A stretch of DNA of 64,000 nt from Edaphochlamys debaryana (GCA_016858145.1 JAEHOE010000055.1:62001-126000), one strand, 5' to 3'. Positions 49,001-59,452 are shown, numbered from the stretch's first letter. Numbers and translations: made by a program. The notes: a model not told the origin generated them from the sequence alone.

Positions 49001-49289
49001 CACTGGCCGGGTGTGCACCCCGCACGCGTGCTGAGCGTGCTGCGGGCTGCAAACCCGTCGCCCCCCGCAGGACAAGCCCGCCGTGGAGGCCAACGCTCGG
49101 TTCGCGGCGGCCATGAAGGTCGTCGAGGACACCATCAAAAAGTCGAATGCGGATCCTGCCATGTGGGCGCGTTACGGCCTGGAGCCGCCAGCGAATGGCG
49201 GCGCGTCGCCGCTGCCGTACACGCTGCTGATGCCCAGCTCTGGCTCGGGCATCACCATGCGCGGCGTGCCGTACTCCGTCAGCATCTGA
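43033..49289 (+). CDS. Lipoxygenase B (PLAT + lipoxygenase domain, 18 exons)
   Basis: Paralogue of LOX A, predicted at 1,004 residues with every splice phase consistent. Exons: 43033-43319, 43532-43783, 43922-44069, 44218-44277, 44438-44609, 44711-44850, 44955-45018, 45119-45348, 45527-45680, 46345-46531, 46713-46914, 47062-47145, 47352-47569, 47696-47900, 48119-48274, 48483-48641, 48764-48841, 49071-49289. The leader (MPAFLGSNSFAGLQGR, Ser/Arg-rich) suggests plastid targeting. The PLAT-like domain spans exons 1-3. Iron ligands are intact: SHFNRSHAMLEPF, ASAHHAAVNFGQYDY and a terminal Ile (GVPYSVSI). Unlike LOX A, the arched-helix segment carries a 7-residue insert (PRGGLLG, 47430-47450) right after the Ala of the stereocontrol site, so substrate handling may differ. 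The intron 45681-46344 is much longer than its LOX A counterpart. It lies between the large gene and that gene's truncated copy. Confidence 0.93.
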
Positions 49290-49759
49290 GCGCGCGGCGT
49301 GGCGTGCGGTGACTGGCGGGCGCGGGGAATTGCTGAAGCCGGCTTGGAGGGCGGAGACTTGGCGAAGCTTTTGGAGACACCGTGCTTGTGTTATCATTTT
49401 CGCATGTGCGCGTTGGCTTGGGGCGGTAGGGCTTATGGAGCGGCCAGGGAGGACCATGGGGACCGGTTAGGCGCGCGTCGCTGGCGGGATAAGCGAGCGG
49501 TGGTGGCGGTGACCATGTGTGTGACAAGAAAGTAGAGACTCTACACGACAGACGCACAACAACTCTTTCGCGTTTGGGATCCCAAATCCCATCCGGGTTC
49601 CACCCGGATGGTGGCGGCCAGTGGGTGCGGAATAGCTGTCGTCGGGTGGGGGCTGCCCGTACACACGGCGAGCTCGGGGTGGTAGCCTGTTGTTTTGGAG
49701 ACTGGGAGGACTTGACTCAAAGGCTCCGGGTTCTGGAGGGCTGTGATGACGCCATCAGG
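49290..49759. other. LOX B 3' region with two adjacent palindromes
   Basis: Presumed 3' UTR of LOX B. A perfect 14-bp palindrome TTTGGGATCCCAAA (49573-49586) is followed by a hairpin with arms ATCCGGGT and ACCCGGAT (49591-49609). I found no TGTAA up to 49760, so the poly(A) site is unplaced. Confidence 0.45.
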
Positions 49760-50108
49760 GCCTTGATGCGAGCGCTTGTGAGCCGGGCAGCGGACCCAAC
49801 GAGCATCGGCCTCGGCGGGGGCTGGCGGGGTGGCGGGGTCCACATGGGCGGGGGACTCCAGTCGGGCTGTTGGTAACGTCTCGGGCCTGGATGGCATAGA
49901 CTCCCCTGTGTACCGCGTTGACGTGCGGGTGGGTCTATCGGTCAGTCAGGTCAGCGCTGGAGGAAGGGAGTGCCGGTCAGGCATGCGGGGGTCTCTCGCG
50001 ATGGGCATGTCAGTGAACCTAGCAACGTTGCTGGGGCTGGTGGGCGCCGGGCGATATGCGGCTATGCGTCAGGTGCAGAGGCTTTATGCTTCGGCGGTTG
50101 GCCGGTGA
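49760..50108 (+). pseudogene. 5'-truncated copy of the TM reading frame at 27012
   Basis: Alignable with about 27545-27890: SGLDGIDSPVYRVDVRVGLS, GGRECRS, then a hydrophobic helix (NLATLLGLVGAGRYAAM) and a terminal GR before TGA. The signal-peptide half is absent, and no ATG opens the frame upstream. The frame is retained through the TM helix and one length difference is 3 nt, so decay is limited. Probably a pseudogene fragment. Confidence 0.7.
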
Positions 50109-50423
50109 TGACAGCTAGAGCGAGGGCTCCCTCGTTGAAGGGGCGCCGGGGGGGGTGAGGGAAAGAACGGGGGTTCTGGGTGTATCGTGTCGCGCCGTGT
50201 CGGCCCGCAGGTCGGGCCTTGACCCACCACGGCTGCACAAACCCGTGAATTTGCCATTATTGATACAGTTCGATATAAGCGGTACACACTGTCCCACCTC
50301 GGCGCTCGCTGACCGCTAGCACCCTTCTCCCGGGCGTGCGCCCAAGTGTTGCCCACAAGCAGGCGCATAACGATGTATATGTAGACCATACTGGTGAGGC
50401 TCTACGGCCTCGCCGGTGTCAGC

Positions 50424-52364
50424 AGTCGCCAGGCATGGCTTCCGACTCTTTCGACTGACCACAGCATCAGCGGCCTGTCGACGGATAACAGCATCGACCA
50501 TGACGATGCTCCGCCAGCTCGCGCGCCCCCGGCGGGTCGCGCAGGCGCTCCGGTCGCTCGGCAGTCGGCATCAGCGTCGGCAGGGAATCGCAGCGCCCAG
50601 CCTGCGGCCAAAGCCTCAGACTCGTTCGAGCTTTCGGCGTCGGGAACCATCGATCTGTCAGGATCATTGGAGATAGACCACGGGGCTGCCCGCCTCTCGG
50701 CCCCAGCGCGCGGCGGAGGCGCCAGCATCCCGCGCCCCGCCTCCCGCGGCAAGCCCCCGCCGGTGTCAGGTGCGTCTCGGGACCGCGCGCATGGCTCTGC
50801 CTCTAGCACGTAGAGAAAGAAAGCCTTGTATGTGGCGGCCGATGACACCCCCATTGCATCCCGCTTTCTGGTGCCCTGTAGTTAGCCGGCCGCGCTAGCC
50901 ATACTGATGGACCGTCACCCTCTTCTCGTGACCTATCTTCAGCCGCAGCCGTCCTCCCGCGCCACCGCCTTCCAGCGCCGGACGAGCAGCATGCACGCTA
51001 AGACCGCAGCCATACACACACAGCCGGGTGAGCCGGCGGCGGCTGCTGTAGCTGCGGCGCCGTATGGCCCGGCATACGGCCTGCGAGGTGGCGGTTTCGG
51101 CCTGGGCGGACCGTCCATGATTCCCGCAACGGTGAGAGGGGGGTCGTAGTCAGGCAGGATCGTCCCTGGCCCGCGGCCCTGCACGCCCTTCCCTTTCCCT
51201 CTGCCCTGTGCACCTCCTCTCCTGCCTGCCTTTCAGCAAGGGCAACACTGTAGCGCGCCTTCTCCCTCTGGCCCCCGGCCCCCGACCCCCGACCCTTGTT
51301 CTTGTCCCCCAGCCTCATCCTCCCAACCGCCCTCTCCCCTCCCTTTCCTCCATCCCATCCCCCCCCACCCCGCCCCACCAGAGCACCTTCTCCCGCCTGG
51401 GCAGCACGCTTGCCTGGGGGGCCTACCCCGGGCTCGACCCCATGTCGGTGCGGACCATACGGCGGGACCTGGTCAACACGGCGGCCGCGATATCGGGTGA
51501 GGGAACAAGGGGGGCACACGGTGTAAGGGGAGTCAAGGGAGGCGGTACGGTACCCTGGCCGCGACCCTCTGCCCTCCGAGCCCTTCACCACGCGCACCCC
51601 CGCCCTACACCGTCACGCCTCCCCCACCCACCCAGGCTCCATTGGCTACGAGGACATTGTGGCAGAGGCGGGGGCGGCGGACGAGTACCGGGCGCAGCTG
51701 GCGCGAGTGCGGGCGCGCCTGGCGTCGGCGCGGGCGGGGATGCCGTCGGTGAGAGAGGGCCGGCCGGCAACAATAGCTGCGGCCGGCAGCGCTAGCTAGC
51801 AGGGAGACTTGCAGGGCTTCACGGGCGGGCTGCTGGATCAAGTTTTGCCGGGGGAGGCCGGTTGCGTTAAGTATCCGACTCGTGTTTTTGCATGACTTTG
51901 ATGTGCCCGGCCTCTCGGTCTGCGCACAGGTCCTGCCCAGCCAAGACCGGGAGGTCTACCTCTCCCGCCCCATCCGGCGGCCGGCAGGCCCCGGCTCCGG
52001 CCCCGGGGCAGCGGCAGGCACGCCGTCGCCCCTACTGGCGGCGGCCGCAGCGGAGGTCACGGCGGCAGCGGCGGCGGCGGAGCTGCGGGCAGCTGCGGCG
52101 GGGGTGGGAAGCCAGGGGGGCGCTGGGCGACTCAGCAGCACCGGAGCGGGAGCGGGGGCCGGGCTGGGGCTGGGGCTAGGCGGAAAGCTTGGGAGCACGG
52201 GCGCGGGGCTGGGGCTGAGGTCCGCGGCTCCGCCGCCCAAGATCAGCATCGTCGGGTACGGCAGTACGGCACCCGGGTCGTACCGCTACACCACGCTGGA
52301 GGACACGCGGCGGCTGATTGAGTCCACGCGGCCGTACACAGCGGTGCCCGTACGGGCAGGTTGA
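50424..52364 (+). pseudogene. Internally deleted copy of the giant gene
   Basis: The start region matches 28228 onward, but a net 2-nt loss turns the first codons into ATG GCT TCC GAC TCT TTC GAC TGA, so the original start is dead. Homology continues to about 50890 (matching about 28745), then resumes at about 51020 with sequence matching about 40820, so roughly 12 kb of the parent is missing. The last four exons are well preserved: to 51131, 51382-51496, 51637-51748 and 51930-52364 (stop TGA). An ATG at 50907 could open a shortened protein of about 290 residues that keeps GLDPMSVRT, IGYEDIVAEAGAADEYRAQL and the C-terminus, so expression is not excluded. Confidence 0.7.
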
Positions 52365-53742
52365 GCTGCACGTGTGGCAGTTACACGTGGGCCGGAGTAC
52401 GGAGGGGGAGGCGAGCAGGGGCCGGGGGTTGGGAAACACGTAATGACGGAAGGGAGGCCCAGGGGTGGTACCAGCGAGGGGTGTACGACGGGGCAGGCAT
52501 TCATGGGGCAGGCATTAGGCAATGTGGGTCAGCGGTTACCATCAAGGCTTCCTTGCGTGGAGCTACGAAGCCCGGCTGTGGGCGGCGAGCATAGGTGGGG
52601 TACAAGGCTTTTGCGCATGGCAAGGGGTGGGTCAATGCAACATGCAGCTATCCGGCTAATCCGGGTCAAGGAGGTGGTGGCTGCAAGTGCGCTGTGGTCT
52701 TGCTTGCTTGTTCCTGCCTGTCGCTCGGCCTCTCCCTCTTTCTGTTGCGTTGCGCACAGCCTAGTTGCGTTCAGCTGCATCTCCCTTCGTCGTCGTCCGG
52801 ACTACGCTGCACGGCCCCTGCGAGCATAGATTCCCCCCAATCGCACTGGCATGCATTGGGGGCCCTGGCCGGCCCTGCCTCAAGGCCAGCTGCGTGTCGG
52901 ACCGTGATTTGACCGTACTGTCTGGACGTGAACCCGCCAGCCGTGTCGCCCTGCACTCCCCGACTGGTCCCCGGGCCGTGCCCTTGCGCACTCGCTTGCC
53001 TGGCACCCCTGTTCTTAGCCCTGCACTCCAGGCTAGGTCCATCTAGGCGCCCTCCCTTCGGCCCTGCACAGATCTGCGGTTCCTCTTGGCGCCCCAATGT
53101 GGCGCCCCCAAACCGCCCCAGCCCAAATAAACCGGTTCGCCCCCACCCCCCAGCCTAGCTGGCAACTGACGTGCTTAACGACAGCCAGGGCAGCTGCCAC
53201 CAGGGCCCAGCCCAGATAAGCTGCAGAATGACGCCATACAGACCCGCTATCCGGATCTCCGGATATGAAGCTGAAGGCCGGGCGGCCTTGCACACGCTGA
53301 CAGGCCCCCAATGACAGGCAAAAGGCAACATGCAAGCCAAGCACAGCACCGATAGCTTACAAACGACGGGCTCGTGCGCTTGCCCCGCGCGAAACCCGTC
53401 AGCACGTTGTCAGCGGTTCTTGTCACCGTGACCATGTCTGCTAGCGTCAGGCCTACCTATCCCTTGCCCCCAGCCCGCCCCACGCATGTCCCTTGGCTCT
53501 GCCGTCAAAGTCTCATCCACATGAGCGGCCTAGCACAGGCCACACCGCTCTGTCAAGGCATCGTCTCGGGCGCCTCCCCGCCGAGACAGGTGCCGCCTGC
53601 CCCGCAGTGCCCTTAACCCTAACTCCCCCGAGGCCTCCCCCCCATGCGCCACTCTCCACCGGTTATCCACCCCCGAGCTGCTCCTGCTGTGCACTACGGC
53701 CTCCTCCGTGCTCCAAGCGCCAGGCCGCTGGCTAGCTGTTGC
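52365..53742. other. Spacer downstream of the truncated copy
   Basis: No recognisable reading frame. The sequence does not obviously match the spacer after the parent gene (42399-43032). The right end is the 3' UTR of the minus-strand UEV gene. Confidence 0.5.
53357..53361 (-). terminator. Candidate poly(A) signal TGTAA for UEV
   Basis: TTACA on the plus strand reads TGTAA on the minus strand, about 380 nt past the UEV stop codon at 53743. Confidence 0.5.
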
Positions 53743-54165
53743 TCAGTACATGGTGCCCTCGGGCGGCTGCGGCAGCTTCCGGTTCGAGGGCGAGGACATA
53801 TCCCGCCTGATCTCCGTCAGCAGCTGCTCCAACGTGTATTCGCGCTTCCAGTTGCCCAGCATGACGAACTTGATAGGGTCTACGCGCCCGTCGCGCTGAT
53901 CCACACAAGCCAGGTTGATACGCGACTTGAAGTGGACCTTCGGCGCGCACTCCGGGTAGTTCAGGTCGCAGTGAATCTTCAGCGAGTAGATGCGCTGGTC
54001 GTGAGCGGTGTTGGGCGGCCCAATAATGGTCCCGGTCCAGTTCCTCATGTGGATGTCGTCTGGGTCCTCCATGCCGTAGGACACGGTGCCATCACCAAAG
54101 CCCTTCTCTCCACGTTCTAGCTCCTCCAGCAGCCTAAAGGAGCGCGGTATGGGGACCCCGGCCAT
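53743..54165 (-). CDS. UEV1: Ubiquitin-conjugating E2 variant, UEV1/MMS2 type
   Basis: A 140-residue, single-exon frame from [20 protein letters not shown] to PEGTMY. The whole sequence fits the UEV family: [50 protein letters not shown] and [15 protein letters not shown]. The position of the E2 active-site cysteine is not a catalytic Cys-containing HPN motif, as expected for variants, which pair with Ubc13 to build K63-linked ubiquitin chains in DNA-damage tolerance. Length is normal and nothing is broken. It is the only clearly full-length gene here without introns. The bases just before ATG read CGCAGA, so a 5' UTR intron ending there is possible. It is divergent from the GST gene, with 577 bp between start codons. 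The symbol is by family, not orthology proof. Confidence 0.93.
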   Translation of the reverse strand: MAGVPIPRSFRLLEELERGEKGFGDGTVSYGMEDPDDIHMRNWTGTIIGPPNTAHDQRIYSLKIHCDLNYPECAPKVHFKSRINLACVDQRDGRVDPIKFVMLGNWKREYTLEQLLTEIRRDMSSPSNRKLPQPPEGTMY

Positions 54166-54742
54166 TCTGCGCGTAGATTCGGGGCTTCTGAGGGCAAGCT
54201 ATGGGCACCTTGTGGAGTAAGGGAGTGTGCTGTGAGCGCCTGTATGCGTGCAGCGCCCGTGTCTACGCAGCGCCGCAGCCCAGGGCGCGCCATCGGGGCT
54301 TCTGGCCCATCCCGGCGCTGGGCCCCAAACACCGCCGTTCCCGCGTGCTACAAGGGCTCTGGCATCTCTACATCGCGCCTAGCAAATTGGACGCGCGGAG
54401 GAACCGGTTCTACGCCAGAAAGGGTGCGTGTCGGTGCGCATGCCGTCCCGGCAGCTGTTGAAACAGACCCCGAGCCCTGCGAGCCACCCCAGCCACTCTC
54501 GCTGAAGCACCAGAGAGCTGGGAAGGCAGCGCGATAGACGGCGAGGACGCTGGCGCGGAAAGGCGTGACGGGGCGTGTCGAAGCCTTGCGTGCCGTGCCG
54601 CCTGTCGAGAGCCCCCGTTTGACCGACCGCTCCTTTGCAAGAGTTTCCAACCCCCCCGGCTTTCTTGATCCTAGATCCCTTAACCTCTCGCAAATTCCTT
54701 CTCCCGTGCACCTCAAGAGCAGAGTTGACTGCACCGCCGGTC
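54166..54742. promoter_or_regulatory. Divergent promoter region between UEV and GST
   Basis: A 577-bp gap between two diverging start codons must contain both leaders and promoters. No TATA box or named motif is convincing. Confidence 0.4.
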
Positions 54743-57700
54743 ATGGCCACCGCCGGTCTGGGCATGGCGCCGACGGCGGGTGCCGACGGCAGCCCAGCTG
54801 TACGGCTGTACGTGGACTTGATGAGTCAGCCATCCCGTGCCGTCGTCATCTTCGCCAAGTGAGATTGCGAGCACTGCGGGCTGACAGATTCTGGTCAGGG
54901 TGCACAGGCCCCAGGTCCCAGCAACCCCTGTGGTCCGAACACGCGGGTCGCAGGAAGGGGGTCCGAAGGCAGTGAAGCACTTGCGCTCGGAGGTCTTTGC
55001 CCTTTGGGGCGCAGCTCAGAACCTCTTCAGGTGCCGCATGAAGCCAAGATCCGGATCCCAGCCATCCCCCGGGGGCCGGGGCTCAAGGCCACGGCCCAGC
55101 GGCCATGGGCCCCTCAGGGCTATGCGTTCCACCCTCGCTCGCTCGGGTCCCAGGGACTGGCTTCACCCCCTTCACCCCTTCACCCCTTCCACCTTACTGC
55201 AACCTACCGACCTACCGTGCTGCAGGATCAACAAGCTGCCGGTGGAGGTCAGGAACGTGTTCATCCACAAGGGCGAGACCCGCGCCCCCGCCTTCCTGGC
55301 CATCAACCCCATGGGCAAGGTGCCGGTGAGTGGGCAGCGGTGGGGAAGGGGGAGGAAGCGAAGTCACAGGCGAGACCCTTGCTGGAGCATGCTGAGACGG
55401 GCAAGGTGCCGGTGAGCGGGGACTGAGACGGCGCGTGGTGGCTGGGGGTCGGTCGGTGGTGGCTGGGGAGGGGGCAGGGGGGGATTTAAGGGCGAAAGAG
55501 GGGCGCAGTCGGCATGGGAGCTGGGCCGGAGAAGGGCGGCAGTCGTCCCCCTGGGGCAAGTTGGGGGGAGCGGGCAAGAAGCCGGAATGGGGTATCAATG
55601 TGTGGATGCTTACATACCCGTAAACCCGGTTAAAGCGGCAGGGCGCAGAGACGGGGTGTGGGAAGGGGGAAAGGGGGGGGGGGAGAGGGCAGGGGAGGGG
55701 CGGAGGAGGGACGGGGCACAAGTGATCTATCTGGGCTGGGCTGGGGATTCAGGCCCCGGGGCAAATGCCGGTTAGCGGGCAGCGGGGTGGCAGAGAGGGG
55801 GCAGGGGGTCGTGCAGGGGCGAGCAACCAGGAGTTGGCGAGGGCAGGGAGGGGGACGCACGACAGCGAGGTCTGGGAGGGGTCAGGAAGGGCAGAGAGGG
55901 GCAGGGAGCACGAGTTACAGATAATAGAGATCGACAGGTCTTGAGAGGAGTGGCATTCCACTATCAGGGGGAACAGGGGGATCAGCGAGGCGCAGATGAG
56001 GGCAGGAAGCACGGGTTATGGGAGGAAAGCGCGGGTGGTAAGAGTAAGGGAGCCGCATGTGGGGTACCTGGGGGCGAGTCGAACGCAACCAACCCGTCAC
56101 TCCCACCACTCCAAGCTCCCTCTCCAACCTTGCTCCCCCCCTTGCTCCCCCACACCCTCCCTTCACCCCCACCCCATCCACCCACGCCCCCCCCCTCAGG
56201 CCCTGGAGGACACCCGCCTCTCGCCCCCCCTGTGCCTGCCCGAGAGCGGGGCCATCATGGGGTACCTGGCGCGCAGCTTCCCGGACAGGGTGAGGCGCCG
56301 GGGGTTGCGGATTGGGTTGGGGATTGGGTCTGGTGGATCGGATTGGGTTTGAGAAATTGGGATTGGGGATGCCGGGTTTGGGATTTGGGAGACAGCGCAA
56401 AAGCAAGAGGAGCCCTTGGCCGTGGAGTTGGTTCCGGCCAGTTCCGGGGTTGGGAGGGCGAGGAGGAGACGCACCAACTGCTTTGTGGCATCCCCTCACC
56501 TTTCCCCCGCTCCCCCCCCCCTCAGGTGCCCGAGCACTGGTTCCCCCGCGCCGACCCCGCAGCCGCTGCCCGCGTGGAGTCCGCCCTGCACTGGTACCAC
56601 GGTGGGGGGGGGGCGTGTGTGCGGGGGGGGAGAAGGGGAAGGGGAAGGGTGGGGGGGAGGTTATGCGTTTGTGGCGTGGGCGGGGTTTCCACGGTACCAC
56701 GGTGCGGGGGGAGCAGGGGGGGGAGGGGGGAGAAGGGGAAGGGGAAGGGGAAGGAGGTGAGGGAGGCCATGTGTATGTGACGGAACCACGGGCAGCAGGA
56801 GCCAGCCAGGGCCAGCCACGGGGGAGCTTGGTTTGGCAGGTGGCCTCTACGCGGGCGGGGGCGGGGGCGGGGCGCGGAGGAGGTGGAAGCGGAGGTGGCG
56901 TTTGGGACGGGGCGTGGGGCGTTATGTATCATGGACTGCAGGTAAGTAGAGTACAGTGTGAGTGAAGTGGGCTCTGCACTGGTGCCGCGGTGGGTGTGCT
57001 GACAAGAAGGTGGGTAGGGAAGGCGGGAGGGTAGGGACGGGGGGAGACGGGGGGCGGGAGGCTGCGTGTGGCCGGGGTGGGGTTTTATGTGGAATGACAC
57101 AGCATGGTCAGAATGTGTGGCATGAGCTGCTCGCTGTCGGTTGGCCCTCACTGGTGTATCGAGTTGGCCCTCACTGGTGTTACGGTGGGTGGGGGAGGCG
57201 GGGCTGGGGAGGGGGGAGGGGGAGTGAGGGGTTGGGGAGGGGAGTGAGGGTTGGGGAGGGGGAGGGGGAGGGGGAGTGAGGGTTGGGGAGGGTTGGGGAG
57301 GGGGAGTAAGGGGTTGGGGAGGGTTGGGGAGGGGGAGGGGAGGGGGAGGGAGGGGGAGGGGGGGGAGGGGAGGGGAGGGGAGGGGAGGGGAGGGGAGGGG
57401 AGGGGAGGGAGGGGAGGGGAGGGGAGGGGAGGGAGGGGATGGGAGGGGAGGGGAGGGGAGGGGGAGGGGGAGGGGGAGGGGGAGGGGAGGGAGGATTGAG
57501 AGGGTTGGGGAGCGGGAGGGGTAGTGAGGATTGAAGCGGGCTGGGGAGGGCGAGGGGAGGGGGAGGGGGAGTGTAAATCGGAGAGGGTTGGGGAGGCGAG
57601 GGGGAGGGGGAGTGAGGGTTGGGGAGAGTTCGGGAGGGACATGCGGTGCAGGCGGGAGCGGGGGCGCGGGGTGAGCGGGCGTGGGGGACTGTTCTGGAGG

Positions 57701-59452
57701 TTGGCGAGGTTGGGCGGCAGGGAAGGGGAGAAGGGATGGGGCGTCGGGAGTAGGGTACCGCTGACGTGGGGGTAGGGGACGGGGAGGGGGCGTGCGGCAG
57801 CGGAAGGGGGGACTGTGTAGAAGAGGGGGGTATTAGGGAGGCGGCGTGCGCGAAGGGTACGCTAGGAGGATATGACAGTTGGAGCGATCGGGTAAGACCT
57901 GAAGCAACCCCGGGTGTTGGCTTGGCCGGGGGCCTGCATTGAAGAGCCCAAGGCATGGAGGGTCAGCGAGATGGAGCGAGAGGGAGCGTCGGGGGTTCCG
58001 CAGGCTCGACCCACATCAACTGACCCCGCCCCTCCCACCCCTTCCATGCCCCACCCCACCCCCCGCCCCCACCCCAGCCAACATCCGGATCGGGGCCATG
58101 CGGCTCGCGTGGAACAAGGTGGGCGGCCTTCCCCCGTGTACCGATGTGGATGCTTTGTAACCCAGACCTGTATGGCTCAGACCCTAAGGCTGGGGCGGCC
58201 TTACACTTGCCCCGGCGGGGCATATGGTCACCCCACAAAGACCCAGGCTCTTAGGGCAGGGTGGCGATACGCTCGTGCCCGCGTGGCCTCTCCCTCCGAC
58301 CCCCAGGTGGTTGCGGGCATGATGGGTCAGAAGGGCGATGACGCGCTCGCGGCGGACGGTGCCAAGGTGCTGCAGGTGAGGGGGAGGGCGGGGGAGGGGG
58401 AGGGAGCGTGTGTGTTTTGCCGACGCGTCAGCCAGGGTGATGGGGCGCTGGCGGCGGACGGGGCCGAGGTGCTGATGCGTCTGAGCTCATGCGTTTGCCA
58501 GGGCATCCTCAGCCCCCCAAATGCGTGCATCTGCCCTTCTTGCTGCGCGCCCCCGCCCCCCGCGTCCTCTTCCCAGTGTCCCGAGTTGTGCCCGTGGACC
58601 GACTTGTGCCCGTCACACCCTCCTCAAACCCCTCCTCAAACCCCTCCTCACACCGTCCCCAACTCGTCCTCCTCACCCCCTTCCCCCGTCCCTCCTCCCC
58701 AGATGGCCCTAGCCAACCTCCAGGCCGTGTGGCTGGGCAACGGCTCGCGGCGCTTCATCGGCGGCTCCCAGCCCTGCGCCGCCGACCTGCTGTGCGCCTG
58801 CGAGCTGGAGCAGCTGCAGGTGGGTTGGCGGTTGGGAGTTGGGAGTTGGCGGTTGGCAGCGCTTAGCTAGATTGGCGTCGTGAACCCGTTGACTGCAGAC
58901 AGACAGACAGATGCTACGGGTGTTGACCCAACCCGCACGCTCCGTAAGGGCCAGAGTCGGGGAACACCAAGGACTCAGATACGACAAGCTCTCCAACATC
59001 ACCTCCATGGAATCATAATCCAGAGGCATAATGCAGAGGCTGGGTGGAGGGTAGTGCGGTCAGGGAGGGATTGGTGCCTCGCTCGCGGAAGCCGACCTCA
59101 TTGCCTCAGTGCCTCATTACGATAGTTGCAGTATGAGTGAAAAGCCTGGTCCCTGAAGCGGACCACGGCGACAAACCACGCGCGAACCCTCCGTGTATGA
59201 TGCGTTGCCCGCCCGGCCTCCCTCGCACCTGTAACTGGTACCCCCCCTCACCCATGCCAACCCCACCCCCCGCAGCTCCTGCGCAAGGAGGCGCACGGCA
59301 CCTCGCTGGACGAGATCCTGACGCCGTACCCCGTCGTACGGACGTGGCTGGACGACGTACGGCGCACGTGCGGGCCCGAGTACGGCGAGGGCCACAAGGT
59401 GCTGGGCGTGGCGGTGGCGGCGCAGGCAGCCAAGGCCAAGGCCAAGATGTGA
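54743..59452 (+). CDS. Theta-class glutathione S-transferase (8 exons)
   Basis: Predicted 261-residue cytosolic GST that conjugates glutathione to electrophiles. Exons: 54743-54858, 55226-55325, 56200-56289, 56526-56601, 58078-58118, 58307-58375, 58703-58819, 59276-59452; all phases agree. The N-terminal thioredoxin-like half has LYVDLMSQPSRAVVIFAK, with the Ser of SQPSRA as the expected theta-class catalytic residue, then NPMGKVPALED (cis-Pro region) and ESGAIMGYLA (glutathione gamma-glutamyl contact Glu-Ser). The helical C-terminal half has RRFIGGSQPCAADLLCACELEQL, a standard GST motif, and ends in a Lys/Ala-rich tail (AAKAKAKM). Two introns (55326-56199 and 56602-58077) are inflated by decayed copies of the preceding exon's donor edge and by a G-rich tract. 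An introner-like element follows exon 6. Substrate unknown. Confidence 0.93.
56583..57195 (+). repeat. Serial decayed copies of GST exon 4 donor edge
   Basis: Exon 4 ends GCCCTGCACTGGTACCACG|GT (56601). Related strings recur in the intron after it: ACGGTACCACG|GT near 56692-56703, GCTCTGCACTGGTGCCGCG|GT near 56970-56990, and two GGCCCTCACTGGTGT copies at about 57143 and 57167. This indicates repeated local duplication of the exon edge and its 5' splice site. Confidence 0.65.
57186..57640 (+). repeat. G-rich polypurine microsatellite in GST intron 4
   Basis: About 450 nt of (GGGGA)n-like sequence on the transcribed RNA strand, purest at 57340-57490, with interspersed GTGAGGGTTGGGGAGG units. 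Runs of four or more G at short spacing make G-quadruplex or triplex formation likely in principle. Confidence 0.9.
58376..58431 (+). mobile_element. Introner-like element, copy in the GST gene
   Basis: 56 nt directly after GST exon 6, beginning GTGAGGGGGAGG and ending GACGCGTCAG, with the core GTGTGTTTTGCCGACGCGT. It is followed by a diverged second copy of the exon 6 end (GGCGCTGGCGGCGGACGG, about 58442-58475), which has no usable donor, so the working intron runs on to 58702. Confidence 0.6.

Noticed and set aside
27012..52364. Bacterial contamination or horizontally acquired island
   Set aside because: Intron structure, composition and splice signals are uniform with flanking genes, and no foreign gene families are seen.
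57180..57956. Proline/serine-rich minus-strand frames across the G-rich tract
   Set aside because: They are the reverse translation of the polypurine microsatellite inside a GST intron.
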